Origin: Hyphomicrobiales bacterium
Lineage (GTDB): Bacteria > Pseudomonadota > Alphaproteobacteria > Rhizobiales > Methyloligellaceae
Direction of reading: 5' to 3'
NCBI GenBank assembly: GCA_021775555.1
Contig: JAJFHP010000064.1
Coordinates: 1-35,927 of the forward strand
Length of the DNA: 35,927 nucleotides
The first letter of the stretch is position 1. The number at the start of each line of letters is the position of its first letter. Below the pieces are notes generated by a model. The model saw only the letters and a list, made by a program, of their open reading frames with translations, was not told where the DNA came from and searched no databases. The translations under genes were made by a program, and so were the position numbers. Positions 28,019 to 35,927 of the stretch are shown here, in pieces.

Positions 28019-30289
28019 ATGTCCTCAAAATCAGGAACAACGACGTTTACAGCGCAGGAAGCGCTGCAATTTCACTCAAGGGGTAAACCGGGAAAGCTTG
28101 AGGTTGCGGCCACCAAGCCAATGGCGACCCAGCATGATCTAAGCCTTGCCTACTCACCAGGCGTCGCGGTGCCTGTGCAGGCAATCGCAGATGATCCCAG
28201 GCTTGCTTACGACTACACCAACAAGGGCAATCTTGTTGCTGTCGTCTCAAATGGCACGGCCATTCTGGGTATGGGCAATCTCGGCGCCATGGCGTCAAAG
28301 CCTGTCATGGAAGGCAAGGCGGTGCTGTTCAAGCGCTTCGCTGACGTGGATGGCATCGATATTCTTGTCGACACGGAGGATGTGGATGCCCTTGTCAATT
28401 GCGTGCGTTATCTTGGCCCCTCTTTCGGTGGCATTAATCTGGAAGATATCCGAGCGCCAGACTGTTTCCTCGTGGAGGAACAGTTGCGCGAACTGCTCGA
28501 CATTCCTGTGTTTCACGACGACCAGCATGGCACGGCAATCATCATTGCCGCCGGTTTCATAAATGCACTTCACCTGACGGACCGCGACATCGCAAAGACC
28601 AAACTGGTGTGCAATGGCGCGGGTGCTGCCGGCATCGCATCACTGGAATTGCTGGTCACCATGGGGCTGAAACGGAAGAACATTATTCTGTGCGATACCA
28701 AGGGCGTCATTCATGAGGGCCGCACCGAGGGCATGAACCAGTGGAAGTCAGCCTATGCTTCCAAGACAGAAGCGCGCACGCTGGAAGAAGCGCTGAAAGA
28801 CGCAGATGTTTTTTTCGGGTTGTCTGTGAAAGGTGCCGTTACTCAGGACATGGTTAAGGTGATGGCCGGTAGGCCCATCATATTCGCCATGGCCAATCCA
28901 GACCCTGAAATCACGCCGGAAGAGGTCGCCGAAGTGCGCGATGACGCCATCATGGCCACCGGCCGCTCTGACTACCCGAACCAGATCAATAATGTACTGG
29001 GTTTTCCCTATATCTTCCGGGGTGCGCTCGACGTGCAGGCCAGCACCATCAACGATGCCATGAAAATAGCCGCCGCCGAGGCCTTGGCAGAGCTGGCGCG
29101 CGCGGACGTGCCGGACCAGGTGGCAGCCGCCTACCAAGGGCACAGGCCGCGTTACGGTCCAGGATATATCATCCCGGTCCCATTTGATCCGCGACTCATC
29201 TCTCATGTGCCGCTCGCCGTTGCCAAGGCGGCCATGGATTCTGGCGTTGCGCGTAAACCCATAATCGACATGGAAGCCTACGAAGCCCGTCTCAGCGCCC
29301 GGCTCGATCCCGTCGCGGGCACACTCAATATTGTCTTTGACAAGGTGCGACAGAATCCAAAACGCGTGGTTTTTGCGGAGGGCGAGGAAGAGCAGGTTAT
29401 TCGCGCTGCGAATGCCTTCCTGAATGCCGGGCTTGGACAACCAGTGCTTGTCGGGCGAGAAGACGAGATTAAAAAGTCCTTCGAGACCGCAGGCATTGAG
29501 TATCGCGAAGAAATCGAAATCCAGTTTGCCCGAAATTCCAGCCGGACCAGAGACTATTCGGATTTCCTTTATTCACGGTTGCAGCGTGATGGTTTCCTGG
29601 CGCGTGATTGCCAGCGGATGGTAAATACGGACCGGAACATTTTCGCCTCCTGCATGGTCGCCATGGAGCATGCGGACGCAATGGTGACAGGAGTCACGCG
29701 CAACTGGTCAACCGCCTTTGAAGATGTCACCCGTGTGCTGGACCCGAAACCCGGCCATCGTGCCATCGGCGTTTCGCTCGCCATATGCCGGGGCCGCACA
29801 GTTCTGGTGGCGGATACCTCTGTACATGATATGCCCGACGCTGAAGAGCTGGCCGACATCGCCACCGAGGCCGCCCAGACGGCGCGGCGGCTGGGCTATG
29901 AGCCGCGGGTGGCCATTCTGGCCTATTCAACTTTCGGACATCCGAAAGGCGAGCGCTCCGCGCAAGCGAAAGGTGCTGTAGAAATTTTAGACGCACGCGG
30001 TGCCGACTTTGAATATGACGGCGAGATGGCAGCCGACGTGGCGCTTAATGAAGACAAGATGGCGCTGTACCCGTTCTGCCGGCTTTCAGAGCCCGCAAAT
30101 GTGCTCATCATGCCTGCCTTTCACAGCGCCAGCATCGCAACCAAAATGCTGCAGGAACTTGGCGGCAGCACCGTGATCGGGCCATTGCTGGTGGGCATGT
30201 CCCACTCGGTACAAATCGCGCCGCTTGGCTCAACCGATACCGATCTCGTGAACATCGCCGCGCTCGCTGCATATAATCTCAGCGGCTAG
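28019..30289 (+). CDS. maeB: NADP-dependent malic enzyme with C-terminal phosphotransacetylase-like domain
   Basis: The enzyme decarboxylates malate to pyruvate with reduction of NAD(P). The 756-residue product starts at ATG 28019 (MSSKSGTTTFTAQEALQFHS). A longer frame to 27923 adds 32 unrelated residues. The malic N-domain (about 20-155) carries AYSPGVA (Y45) and VMEGKAVLFK (K100). The NAD(P) domain (about 165-400) has CNGAGAAGIASLE, with the dinucleotide loop near 200-205. The phosphotransacetylase-like region (about 430-750) is family-typical and thought to be regulatory, not catalytic. In Sinorhizobium the NADP enzyme Tme lies between mutS and olsB, as here. Cofactor choice is inferred from synteny. 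Confidence 0.95.
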   Translation: MSSKSGTTTFTAQEALQFHSRGKPGKLEVAATKPMATQHDLSLAYSPGVAVPVQAIADDPRLAYDYTNKGNLVAVVSNGTAILGMGNLGAMASKPVMEGKAVLFKRFADVDGIDILVDTEDVDALVNCVRYLGPSFGGINLEDIRAPDCFLVEEQLRELLDIPVFHDDQHGTAIIIAAGFINALHLTDRDIAKTKLVCNGAGAAGIASLELLVTMGLKRKNIILCDTKGVIHEGRTEGMNQWKSAYASKTEARTLEEALKDADVFFGLSVKGAVTQDMVKVMAGRPIIFAMANPDPEITPEEVAEVRDDAIMATGRSDYPNQINNVLGFPYIFRGALDVQASTINDAMKIAAAEALAELARADVPDQVAAAYQGHRPRYGPGYIIPVPFDPRLISHVPLAVAKAAMDSGVARKPIIDMEAYEARLSARLDPVAGTLNIVFDKVRQNPKRVVFAEGEEEQVIRAANAFLNAGLGQPVLVGREDEIKKSFETAGIEYREEIEIQFARNSSRTRDYSDFLYSRLQRDGFLARDCQRMVNTDRNIFASCMVAMEHADAMVTGVTRNWSTAFEDVTRVLDPKPGHRAIGVSLAICRGRTVLVADTSVHDMPDAEELADIATEAAQTARRLGYEPRVAILAYSTFGHPKGERSAQAKGAVEILDARGADFEYDGEMAADVALNEDKMALYPFCRLSEPANVLIMPAFHSASIATKMLQELGGSTVIGPLLVGMSHSVQIAPLGSTDTDLVNIAALAAYNLSG

Positions 30290-30302
30290 CGGAGACACCG
30301 CG

Positions 30303-31271
30303 ATGAAGCGTGTACTGGTAACCGAGCCCCTCCATGAAACAGGCATGGCCCTGCTGGAGGAAAGGCCTGATATTGAAATTGTCATGGCCAGGGACAATAA
30401 CCCGGACACGCTGAGTGAAGCCGTTGTCGGTGTGCACGGCATTGCCGTCAGGGTCTCCAGGCTCCCGTCTGAAATTCTATCGCGTGCCAATGACCTGGAG
30501 GTTATTTCCCGTCACGGTGTCGGCTGCGACCGGCTCGACATGGCGCATCTGAATGCGCGCGGCATTCCGGTTATGATTGCTGCCGGCGCCAATGCCGGCT
30601 CGGTCGCCGAACACACCATGGGACTGCTGCTGGCAACAGCCCGTAATCTGGTCGCCCAGGACAGGAATATCCGTAAGGGGTGGTTTCACGAGCGTTTGAA
30701 ACGACTGGCGACCGATCTATCAGGCGCAACACTCCTGATCGTGGGGTTCGGCAGGATTGGGCGAAAACTCGCACCCCTGGCGCGCGCCTTCGGCATGGAG
30801 GTCGTGGTGGCCGATATTGCCCTGGATGAGGCCCTGGCGAGGGACATGGGTTGCCGTGGCGTGACGGATTTCAAACCGGAGCTCGCAAAATCGGATATAC
30901 TTTCCATTCATGTGCCCCTTGATGACACGACCCGCGATCTCGTATCGGCAAATGAGTTCACGGCCATGAAGGATGGCTCGATCCTGATAAACTGCGCCCG
31001 TGGCGGGGTCGTCAATGAAGCTGCCATGATTTCAGCGCTCGACAGTGGCAAGCTCATCGCTGCAGGGCTGGATGTGTTTTCCGTAGAACCGGCTCCAGAT
31101 ACGCAACCGCTTTATACCCGCGATGATGTCATACTCTCACCGCATACCGCTGCAGGCAGCCAGAACTCGATCCGGGTTTCAGCGCAGATGACCGCCCAGA
31201 ATCTGCTCGACCATTTTGATGGTAAGCCCAGAAGAGACTGTATCTTCAACCGTGAGGAACTTGGGCTCTAG
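30303..31271 (+). CDS. D-2-hydroxyacid dehydrogenase (SerA/hydroxypyruvate reductase-like)
   Basis: The 322-residue NAD-dependent D-isomer dehydrogenase has the Rossmann motif GFGRIG at 148-153, with an acidic residue (D171) closing beta 2, which favours NAD over NADP. The catalytic set is R233 (NCARGG), E262 (VFSVEP) and H281 (SPHTAAG). It lacks the ACT domain of long SerA enzymes. Substrates of such short enzymes include 3-phosphoglycerate, hydroxypyruvate and other 2-keto acids; I cannot choose between them. It lies 13 bp after maeB with GGAG eight bases before ATG, so the two form an operon. Its TAG stop lies in a palindrome shared with olsB. Confidence 0.93.
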   Translation: MKRVLVTEPLHETGMALLEERPDIEIVMARDNNPDTLSEAVVGVHGIAVRVSRLPSEILSRANDLEVISRHGVGCDRLDMAHLNARGIPVMIAAGANAGSVAEHTMGLLLATARNLVAQDRNIRKGWFHERLKRLATDLSGATLLIVGFGRIGRKLAPLARAFGMEVVVADIALDEALARDMGCRGVTDFKPELAKSDILSIHVPLDDTTRDLVSANEFTAMKDGSILINCARGGVVNEAAMISALDSGKLIAAGLDVFSVEPAPDTQPLYTRDDVILSPHTAAGSQNSIRVSAQMTAQNLLDHFDGKPRRDCIFNREELGL

Positions 31272-31294
31272 AGCATGATCCGATTATGCTCTAG
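31268..31294. terminator. Perfect palindrome between convergent genes, carrying both stop codons
   Basis: CTAGAGCAT (31268-31276) and ATGCTCTAG (31286-31294) are perfect 9-bp complements with a nine-base loop (GATCCGATT). TAG 31269-31271 ends the dehydrogenase, and the mirror TAG at 31293-31291 ends olsB, so each arm supplies one stop. The AGAGCATGATCCG sequence resembles the short end of palindromic repeats common in Rhizobiales intergenic DNA. A bidirectional terminator or mRNA 3'-end stabiliser is likely, although no long T-run follows. Confidence 0.6.
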
Positions 31295-32259
31295 TTCAAT
31301 TTTGCCACGGGACCACAGCTGTTTGCGAATTCATCCGGTGCTCCAAAATGGGCGAAATAGCGCTCATTGATAGCTTCTATCGGTAAGATCATGAACACAT
31401 CCGTGGTTCCGAACTGGTGGTCGACTACCGCGCCATCTCCCACGTAAGCACCGAGGCGAAGATAGCCCTTGATGAGCGGCGGCATGGCCCTGATTGCCGA
31501 CCGGGGATTGATTTCGGCTGAAGGCTTCATGTTCATATTCACACCGATCTTGTCATGCGCCTTCACCCGCCAGCGCGCAGGTGCACGTGAATTGTGATGC
31601 AGAAAGCTCAGCGCCTCCGCATGACGGCACGGATCGGTGCCCTCAAAACTGGCACAGCCGAGCATGGCGTTAATTTTGTGCTCCCGCGCATAGTTCCAGA
31701 TCCCCTGCCAAAGCAGCTCGAGTGTGCGCCGGTTGCGGTAAGGCTTGAGGACGCAAGAGCGGCCCAGTTCCATGAAACGGCTGTCCCTGCCCGAAGCAAC
31801 GAGTATCGGGGAAATATTATATTCGCCTTGTGAGTAGAAGCCGTCATACAACTCCGCCACGTCCTGGCGCAAAATCCGGTAAGTGCCGACAATGCGTGGG
31901 CGGCGCCAGCGGCGGCCAGCGGCGCTGTTGCCGTGATCCAGCACCAGCAGATGATCGCATATGGCGTCGAACGGGTCTTCATCACGCCGGGACATCAGAG
32001 TGAGGGTATCGGGGATCGCCGACATCTCCTCGTAAAAAACGCTATAGCGCAGCCTTTGCGCAGCCTTGATATCTTTCTTGCTGCGCGCCAGCCTCACCTC
32101 CAGATTGCCAATCCGCCCGTAAATTTTCTTATGACCGCCTTGGCCGGAAAACGGCCTGGCGGGCAGGCGCAGCTGCTGTGGCAGCCTGAGGCTAGGAACC
32201 GGAGGCGACTTCAGGATCGGATTTAATTTACTCACGAACCCGCGAGGCTTTGGGGTCAT
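31291..32259 (-). CDS. olsB: L-ornithine N(alpha)-acyltransferase OlsB
   Basis: OlsB transfers a 3-hydroxyacyl chain from acyl carrier protein to ornithine, the first step of ornithine-lipid synthesis. The 322-residue product has a 45-residue basic N-terminal extension. The GNAT-type domain follows: IGNLEVRLARSKKDIKAAQR, LRYSVFYEEMS, VGTYRILRQ, the signature MELGRSCVLKPYRNRRTLEL, LLWQGIWNYA and GCASFEGTDP. The C-terminal PPLIKGYLRLGAYVGDGAVVD is also family-specific. ATG 32259 has GAGGG about seven bases upstream, so the start is firm. It has its own 150-bp upstream gap, holding a weak PHO-box-like half-site. The OlsA-like acyltransferase at 15287-16099 would complete the pathway. Confidence 0.94.
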   Translation of the reverse strand: MTPKPRGFVSKLNPILKSPPVPSLRLPQQLRLPARPFSGQGGHKKIYGRIGNLEVRLARSKKDIKAAQRLRYSVFYEEMSAIPDTLTLMSRRDEDPFDAICDHLLVLDHGNSAAGRRWRRPRIVGTYRILRQDVAELYDGFYSQGEYNISPILVASGRDSRFMELGRSCVLKPYRNRRTLELLWQGIWNYAREHKINAMLGCASFEGTDPCRHAEALSFLHHNSRAPARWRVKAHDKIGVNMNMKPSAEINPRSAIRAMPPLIKGYLRLGAYVGDGAVVDHQFGTTDVFMILPIEAINERYFAHFGAPDEFANSCGPVAKLN

Positions 32260-32315
32260 GATTGCCCTCTATGAGACTTAATTCTGGAATGATCGCAGCC
32301 TGACTAGCAATGTAA

Positions 32316-32334
32316 TTTGTAGAAGTTATGACAC
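32316..32334 (-). promoter_or_regulatory. Weak PHO-box-like half-site upstream of olsB
   Basis: On the minus strand GTGTCATAAC (32334-32325) matches the first half of a PhoB box (CTGTCATAAA) at eight of ten bases. The second half (about 32323-32316) matches poorly. Ornithine-lipid formation in Sinorhizobium is phosphate-controlled through PhoB, which is why I record it. As a single half-site it is weak evidence. Confidence 0.2.
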
Positions 32335-32409
32335 TTGTGGGAAAACTTGAAGGCAATCGCCATTGTCTGGAGTGATTTATATAAAATCTTCCATCACATT
32401 TGCGTTGGA

Positions 32410-34845
32410 TCAGGCGCAGCTTGCCCCGCCACCAGATGCATGTGCGCCATTCTTGATTTGCCCGACGGGCTCAATTGTCCACTTCTCCAGAAGGGCGTCG
32501 AGGTCTTCGCGCTCAAAAGGTTTGGCCAGATAATCATCAAGGCCCGCTTTCAGATATTGCTCCCGGTCTTCGGGAAAAGCATTGGCGGTGAGCGCAATGA
32601 TCGGTGGACGGTCACCACTGGCAGCAGGCGCGCCATCGTAGAGTTCAAGGATAATGCGCGTCGCATCGAGACCATCCATCTCAGGCATATGGATATCCAT
32701 CAGCACCAGGTCGAACTGTCCTTTTTCAGATAAAAAGGCAGCTTTCGCGGCGCAGGTCGCTTCTTCACCATTGCGTGCATGGACAACTTCACAACCCACA
32801 CGCTCCAGCATCTTGCGGGCAAGCAGGGCGTTGATGTCATTGTCCTCAGCCAACAGCACACGGCGTGCACGCTCAGCCTTGTCTACCTTTTGCGGTCCAT
32901 GGCTCACATTGGCAAATCGGCCCGGAACCTCGCCATCGGCGTCAATTTCTTCCGAGCCGGCGCGCAATTGTGCAAACAGGGAGGCAGGGCGTGCAGGGCG
33001 AACCAGGTAGGCGTCAAAACCGATTTCTTTTAACTTGGAAATTTCTCCGCGCTGGTGCGGGTCGATCATGACAATGGATTTCACTTCACCGGCATTTCCC
33101 AGGGCATCACGTGCCTGGGCCAGAATATTTGCGCTGCCATCTAATCCGCTCGCATCTGCGATAACCACGTCGAAAGGCGTGCCCCGGTCGGCAGCACTCC
33201 AGATTTCGATCACCGCCTCGTCAGGTTTTGCGCGGATAACCTCGCAATGGGAACTCATAAGCAAGGATTCAACGGCATTGGCTTCAAGCTCGCCATCGCC
33301 GATCAGCAGGATCTTGCGTCCGCTTGCCGGGCGCCACTCCTCGCGTAGGGTGGTTGCGTCCTGCGCCGCGGTAAAGGGCACCATGACAGTAAATACTGAT
33401 CCGCGCCCGACATCGCTGGCCACGGTTATGTCGCCATTCATCATTTCCACGAGCCGCTTTGAGATAGCAAGGCCAAGTCCGGTTCCGCCATGGCGGCGGG
33501 CGGGTCCTGAATCAGCCTGTTCGAATTCGCCAAAAATGGTCTGGAGGGCTTCAGGTTCAAGACCGACGCCTGTGTCTCTCACGGTCAGGGAAACTTGCAC
33601 AATGTCGCCCGATTTGTTGCCCTCATCTTCTGACACAACCTCCAGCGTCACGCCTCCCTTGTCGGTAAATTTGATGGCGTTGGACACGAGGTTCATCAGA
33701 ATTTGACGAATACGTATTTCATCGCCAATCACGCTGACCGGCAAATCCGGATCTGCGTACCAACCAATTTGCAGACCCTTGTCATAGGCGCGTGGTGCAA
33801 GCAGCTCGACCACGCCCTGCATCGCGTCGGCAAGGGCGAAGGGCGCCGGGCGCAACTCCAGCTTGCCAGCCTCGATTTTTGAAAAATCGAGAATTTCATC
33901 GATCAGCGACAGCAGGGTTTTCGCAGAAGTATTTATGGCCCGTGCATAGGTACCCTGTTCGGCGGTAAGTTCGGTGTCGACCAGCAAGCCGGTCATGCCC
34001 AGGATTCCATTCATTGGCGTGCGGATTTCGTGGCTCATTGCAGCAAGAAACCTGGACTTGGAACGGTTCGCGCTTTCCGCGTCATCACGCGCACCCTGCA
34101 ACACGCCTTCCGCATCGCGGCGCTCGGTGATATCTCGGCCAACGCACTGGATCTCCCTGATGCGGTCCTTGTCATCACGCACGGGAAATTCCTCCCACGC
34201 GAACCAGCGCGGACCGTCGGTGGTCTCAATGGCCTGCTCGAAGCGGCGCGGGGTATCCCTGAGAGGCAGGGCTTGTGCGTCTTTATCGCTCATCCCGTCT
34301 ATGACGACAGGTTCAAACTCCCGGCCGATCACGTCGCGCTGGTTCATACCGAAGGCACGGCAGAAAGCATCATTGACGAATGTCAGGCGGCGCGCATCAT
34401 CCCTGCGCATGATGATATCACCCTGATGGTCGAGCAAATCCCGGTAGCGGGTTTCGGATTCACGTAATTCCCAATGCAGATCCTTCAGTGATTCGATACC
34501 GCCTTCGAGCCTGCCCGCGAGTTGCTGGATGATCGAGCCCTGCACATCTGCCTGCTTTTGGCCTTGTCGGCTCCACAGCAGGGCAACCGCACTGGCGACG
34601 AGAGTAAAGGCCGCAAGCAGGCTGCCTGTCTGGCCACTGAACCATTCCGCCTCACCGGCAAAGGCGAGCCCTGCGATGAAAATACCTGAAACTGCAAGAA
34701 TGCAAGGAGCCAGCAAGGCTTCTATACGGCTGGACATCGCATGGTTTACGCCAGGCTCAAGCGCGTTGCGTCCGGGCAGGGGCGCGTCGTTAGAATTGGC
34801 TGGTTTCAGCTCGTTTGATGGAATGAATTTGTTGAAATGCAACAC
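32410..34845 (-). CDS. Membrane hybrid sensor histidine kinase (PAS, HisKA, HATPase, two receivers)
   Basis: The product is up to 811 residues from GTG 34845; ATG 34737 is an alternative start. Two transmembrane segments (about 43-62 and 72-92) enclose a loop of only about ten residues. A PAS domain follows at about 130-245. HisKA has [12 protein letters not shown] with H272. The ATPase has the N-box N385-N389 (MNLVSN), DTGVG at 424-428 and GTGLGLA at 454-460. Receiver 1 (about 511-630) keeps D564 but has one acid instead of the acidic pair and R616 where lysine is expected, so it looks degenerate. Receiver 2 (about 662-785) is intact (EDND, D717, K775). The signal is unknown. A kinase lies beside olsB in Sinorhizobium too. 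Confidence 0.92.
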   Translation of the reverse strand: MLHFNKFIPSNELKPANSNDAPLPGRNALEPGVNHAMSSRIEALLAPCILAVSGIFIAGLAFAGEAEWFSGQTGSLLAAFTLVASAVALLWSRQGQKQADVQGSIIQQLAGRLEGGIESLKDLHWELRESETRYRDLLDHQGDIIMRRDDARRLTFVNDAFCRAFGMNQRDVIGREFEPVVIDGMSDKDAQALPLRDTPRRFEQAIETTDGPRWFAWEEFPVRDDKDRIREIQCVGRDITERRDAEGVLQGARDDAESANRSKSRFLAAMSHEIRTPMNGILGMTGLLVDTELTAEQGTYARAINTSAKTLLSLIDEILDFSKIEAGKLELRPAPFALADAMQGVVELLAPRAYDKGLQIGWYADPDLPVSVIGDEIRIRQILMNLVSNAIKFTDKGGVTLEVVSEDEGNKSGDIVQVSLTVRDTGVGLEPEALQTIFGEFEQADSGPARRHGGTGLGLAISKRLVEMMNGDITVASDVGRGSVFTVMVPFTAAQDATTLREEWRPASGRKILLIGDGELEANAVESLLMSSHCEVIRAKPDEAVIEIWSAADRGTPFDVVIADASGLDGSANILAQARDALGNAGEVKSIVMIDPHQRGEISKLKEIGFDAYLVRPARPASLFAQLRAGSEEIDADGEVPGRFANVSHGPQKVDKAERARRVLLAEDNDINALLARKMLERVGCEVVHARNGEEATCAAKAAFLSEKGQFDLVLMDIHMPEMDGLDATRIILELYDGAPAASGDRPPIIALTANAFPEDREQYLKAGLDDYLAKPFEREDLDALLEKWTIEPVGQIKNGAHASGGGASCA

Positions 34846-35049
34846 TAAAACTTACGCCAACTGACTGGGGCAAATCGCCCGAACGCCCTTACAGCGTCCC
34901 AGTCAAACAGAGTTTGCTTGAAAAAGGCTTACCGCGAACGAAATCATCTACGATTTTCATCTTATAAACCCGCACTGATCCGGTTTATCGTCATCAGCTC
35001 CGATGAACAGGGCCACATCCATGGCCCAATTATAGTGGTGGAGATCCCT

Positions 35050-35469
35050 GTGGAATTTTTGAAAATAACCGCCGGGCCGTTCAATTTTACTGCCCGCATG
35101 GAACAAAAGCTCGCACCGAAAACCTGCGCCTGGTTTGTCGAGCTGCTGCCCTTCGAAAACCGGCTTATTCATGGGCGGTGGAGCGGTGAAGCCGGTTGGA
35201 TACCTCTTGGTGATTTCAACTCCGGGATCGAATTCGAAAACCACACCTCCTACCCATCACCGGGAGAGTTGCTGTTCTATCCCGGCGGCTACAGCGAGAC
35301 GGAAATATTGTTTCCTTATGGCGGTTCCCGTTTTGCCAGCAAAATGGGCCAGCTGGCGGGCAATCATTTCCTCACCATAACGCAAGGCCAGGACCAGCTT
35401 CAGGAAATGGGTGAAATGCTCCTGTCGGAGGGTGCCCAGCCGATCATCTTCACAGCTGACAAGAGCTGA
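35050..35469 (+). CDS. DUF3830 family protein (cyclophilin-like fold), function unknown
   Basis: From GTG 35050 the product is 139 residues. Motifs typical of DUF3830 are LAPKTCAWFVELLPF (about 23-37), LIHGRWSGEAGWIPLGDF (about 41-58), SYPSPGELLFYPGGYSETE and FASKMGQLAGNHFLTI. The family is placed among cyclophilin-like folds, but no reaction is established. GGAG at 35040-35043 lies six bases before the GTG, and the conserved domain begins right there. The open frame back to TTG 34918 therefore adds non-conserved residues and is not used. It is divergent from the kinase across 204 bp and convergent with comM. Only the right neighbours, if any, outside the window could suggest a job. Confidence 0.82.
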   Translation: MEFLKITAGPFNFTARMEQKLAPKTCAWFVELLPFENRLIHGRWSGEAGWIPLGDFNSGIEFENHTSYPSPGELLFYPGGYSETEILFPYGGSRFASKMGQLAGNHFLTITQGQDQLQEMGEMLLSEGAQPIIFTADKS

Positions 35470-35523
35470 TCGAATAATGATCGACCGGCCCAAACAACCA
35501 TCGGGTAAGCGACCGAAAATCTC

Positions 35524-35927
35524 TTAAGCCGCTAACTGCCGCTTGAGCGTCTCGCCACGGTAGCTCAGCGCCTCAGCGATGTGAACGCGCGTGACGGTTT
35601 CCGCGCCATCGAGATCCGCCATGGTGCGGGCTACGCGCAAAGTGCGGTGATAGCCGCGCGCCGATAATCTGAGGGTATCTGCTGCCTCCCTCAGCAGCGT
35701 CATACCGGCCCGGTCGGGGGCGGCGATCTCTTCCAGAAGCGGTCCGGCGCAATCCGCATTGGTGTGCGCGCCCTTGGACTCCAGTCCCTCATAGCGCTTT
35801 GACTGCACCTCCCGGGCGGCAATAACGCGTGCTCGAACAGCCTCGCTGCCTTCTGCCGCAGGCGGCATGATAAGGTCAGACGCGGTCACCGTCGGAACCT
35901 CGATCTGCATATCAATCCGGTCGAGCA
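35524..35927 (-). CDS. comM: ComM/YifB-type Mg-chelatase-like AAA ATPase (partial, C-terminal end only)
   Basis: The frame is open from the right window edge to its stop at 35524 and gives about 134 residues. The visible part starts with LDRIDMQIEVP, the end of the AAA module. The Mg_chelatase C-terminal domain follows (LRLSARGYHRTLRVARTMADLDG, then HIAEALSYRG), diagnostic for YifB/ComM. In naturally transformable bacteria ComM is a hexameric helicase that promotes branch migration of integrating DNA; many non-transformable species keep it too. The N-terminal part and Walker motifs lie outside the window. Confidence 0.93.
   Translation of the reverse strand, partial: LDRIDMQIEVPTVTASDLIMPPAAEGSEAVRARVIAAREVQSKRYEGLESKGAHTNADCAGPLLEEIAAPDRAGMTLLREAADTLRLSARGYHRTLRVARTMADLDGAETVTRVHIAEALSYRGETLKRQLAA

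Noticed and set aside
34918-35049. N-terminal extension of the DUF3830 protein from TTG 34918
   Set aside because: The conserved domain begins at GTG 35050, which has GGAG six bases upstream. The upstream residues resemble nothing.
35470-35523. Gap between the convergent DUF3830 and comM genes checked for a terminator
   Set aside because: GATC-rich short repeats are present, but no stem of useful length or T-run.

Overview
The window looks like a conserved housekeeping region of an alphaproteobacterial chromosome, most likely Hyphomicrobiales/Rhizobiales or a close relative. The main reason is gene order. The minus strand carries, in transcription order, mutS, glnD, murJ, trpS, a UspA protein, an Nfu protein, a nitroreductase, tsaB, a Fur/Mur regulator, a PlsC/OlsA acyltransferase, miaB, phoH, ybeY, a CorC-like protein, lnt, a PhrR-type XRE regulator, metK, trmB, rimP, nusA, ylxR, infB, rbfA and truB. 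As I remember it, this matches the order in Sinorhizobium and related genera. The malic enzyme, OlsB and a hybrid histidine kinase follow on the far side of mutS, again as in rhizobia. Base composition is moderately GC-rich, with GTG and TTG starts mixed in among ATG.

Layout. At 1-6710 lies the rimP-nusA-ylxR-infB-rbfA-truB translation and transcription cluster; truB runs off the left edge. It is preceded by a good sigma-70-type promoter and a terminator-like hairpin in the leader. At 6907-9373 are trmB, metK and the phrR-like regulator, with a promoter in an AT-rich gap. From 9539 to 17312 runs a tight series for envelope, RNA and ribosome quality genes: lnt, corC-like, ybeY, phoH, miaB, plsC/olsA, fur and tsaB. 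At 17342-27769 are the nitroreductase, nfu (with an Irr/ICE-like palindrome upstream), uspA, trpS, murJ, glnD and mutS.

At 28019-31271 a two-gene plus-strand operon encodes an NADP-type malic enzyme (with the usual phosphotransacetylase-like tail) and a D-2-hydroxyacid dehydrogenase. It converges on olsB through a perfect palindrome that supplies both stop codons. At 32410-34845 is a membrane hybrid histidine kinase. At 35050-35469 is a DUF3830 protein, and the right edge cuts a comM/yifB-type gene.

How it fits together: most genes serve translation (tRNA modification by TruB, TrmB, MiaB and TsaB; TrpS; RimP, RbfA, IF-2 and YbeY for the ribosome) and transcription elongation (NusA). Others serve the envelope (Lnt, MurJ, OlsA/OlsB), nitrogen signalling (GlnD), mismatch repair (MutS) and metal or Fe-S homeostasis (Fur/Mur, Nfu). 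I found no tRNA, rRNA, insertion sequence, prophage or CRISPR array, and no intergenic stretch longer than 300 bases. I do not see an undescribed multi-gene system here. The best leads are regulatory: the rimP leader hairpin, the ICE-like box at nfu, and the double-stop palindrome at 31268-31294.
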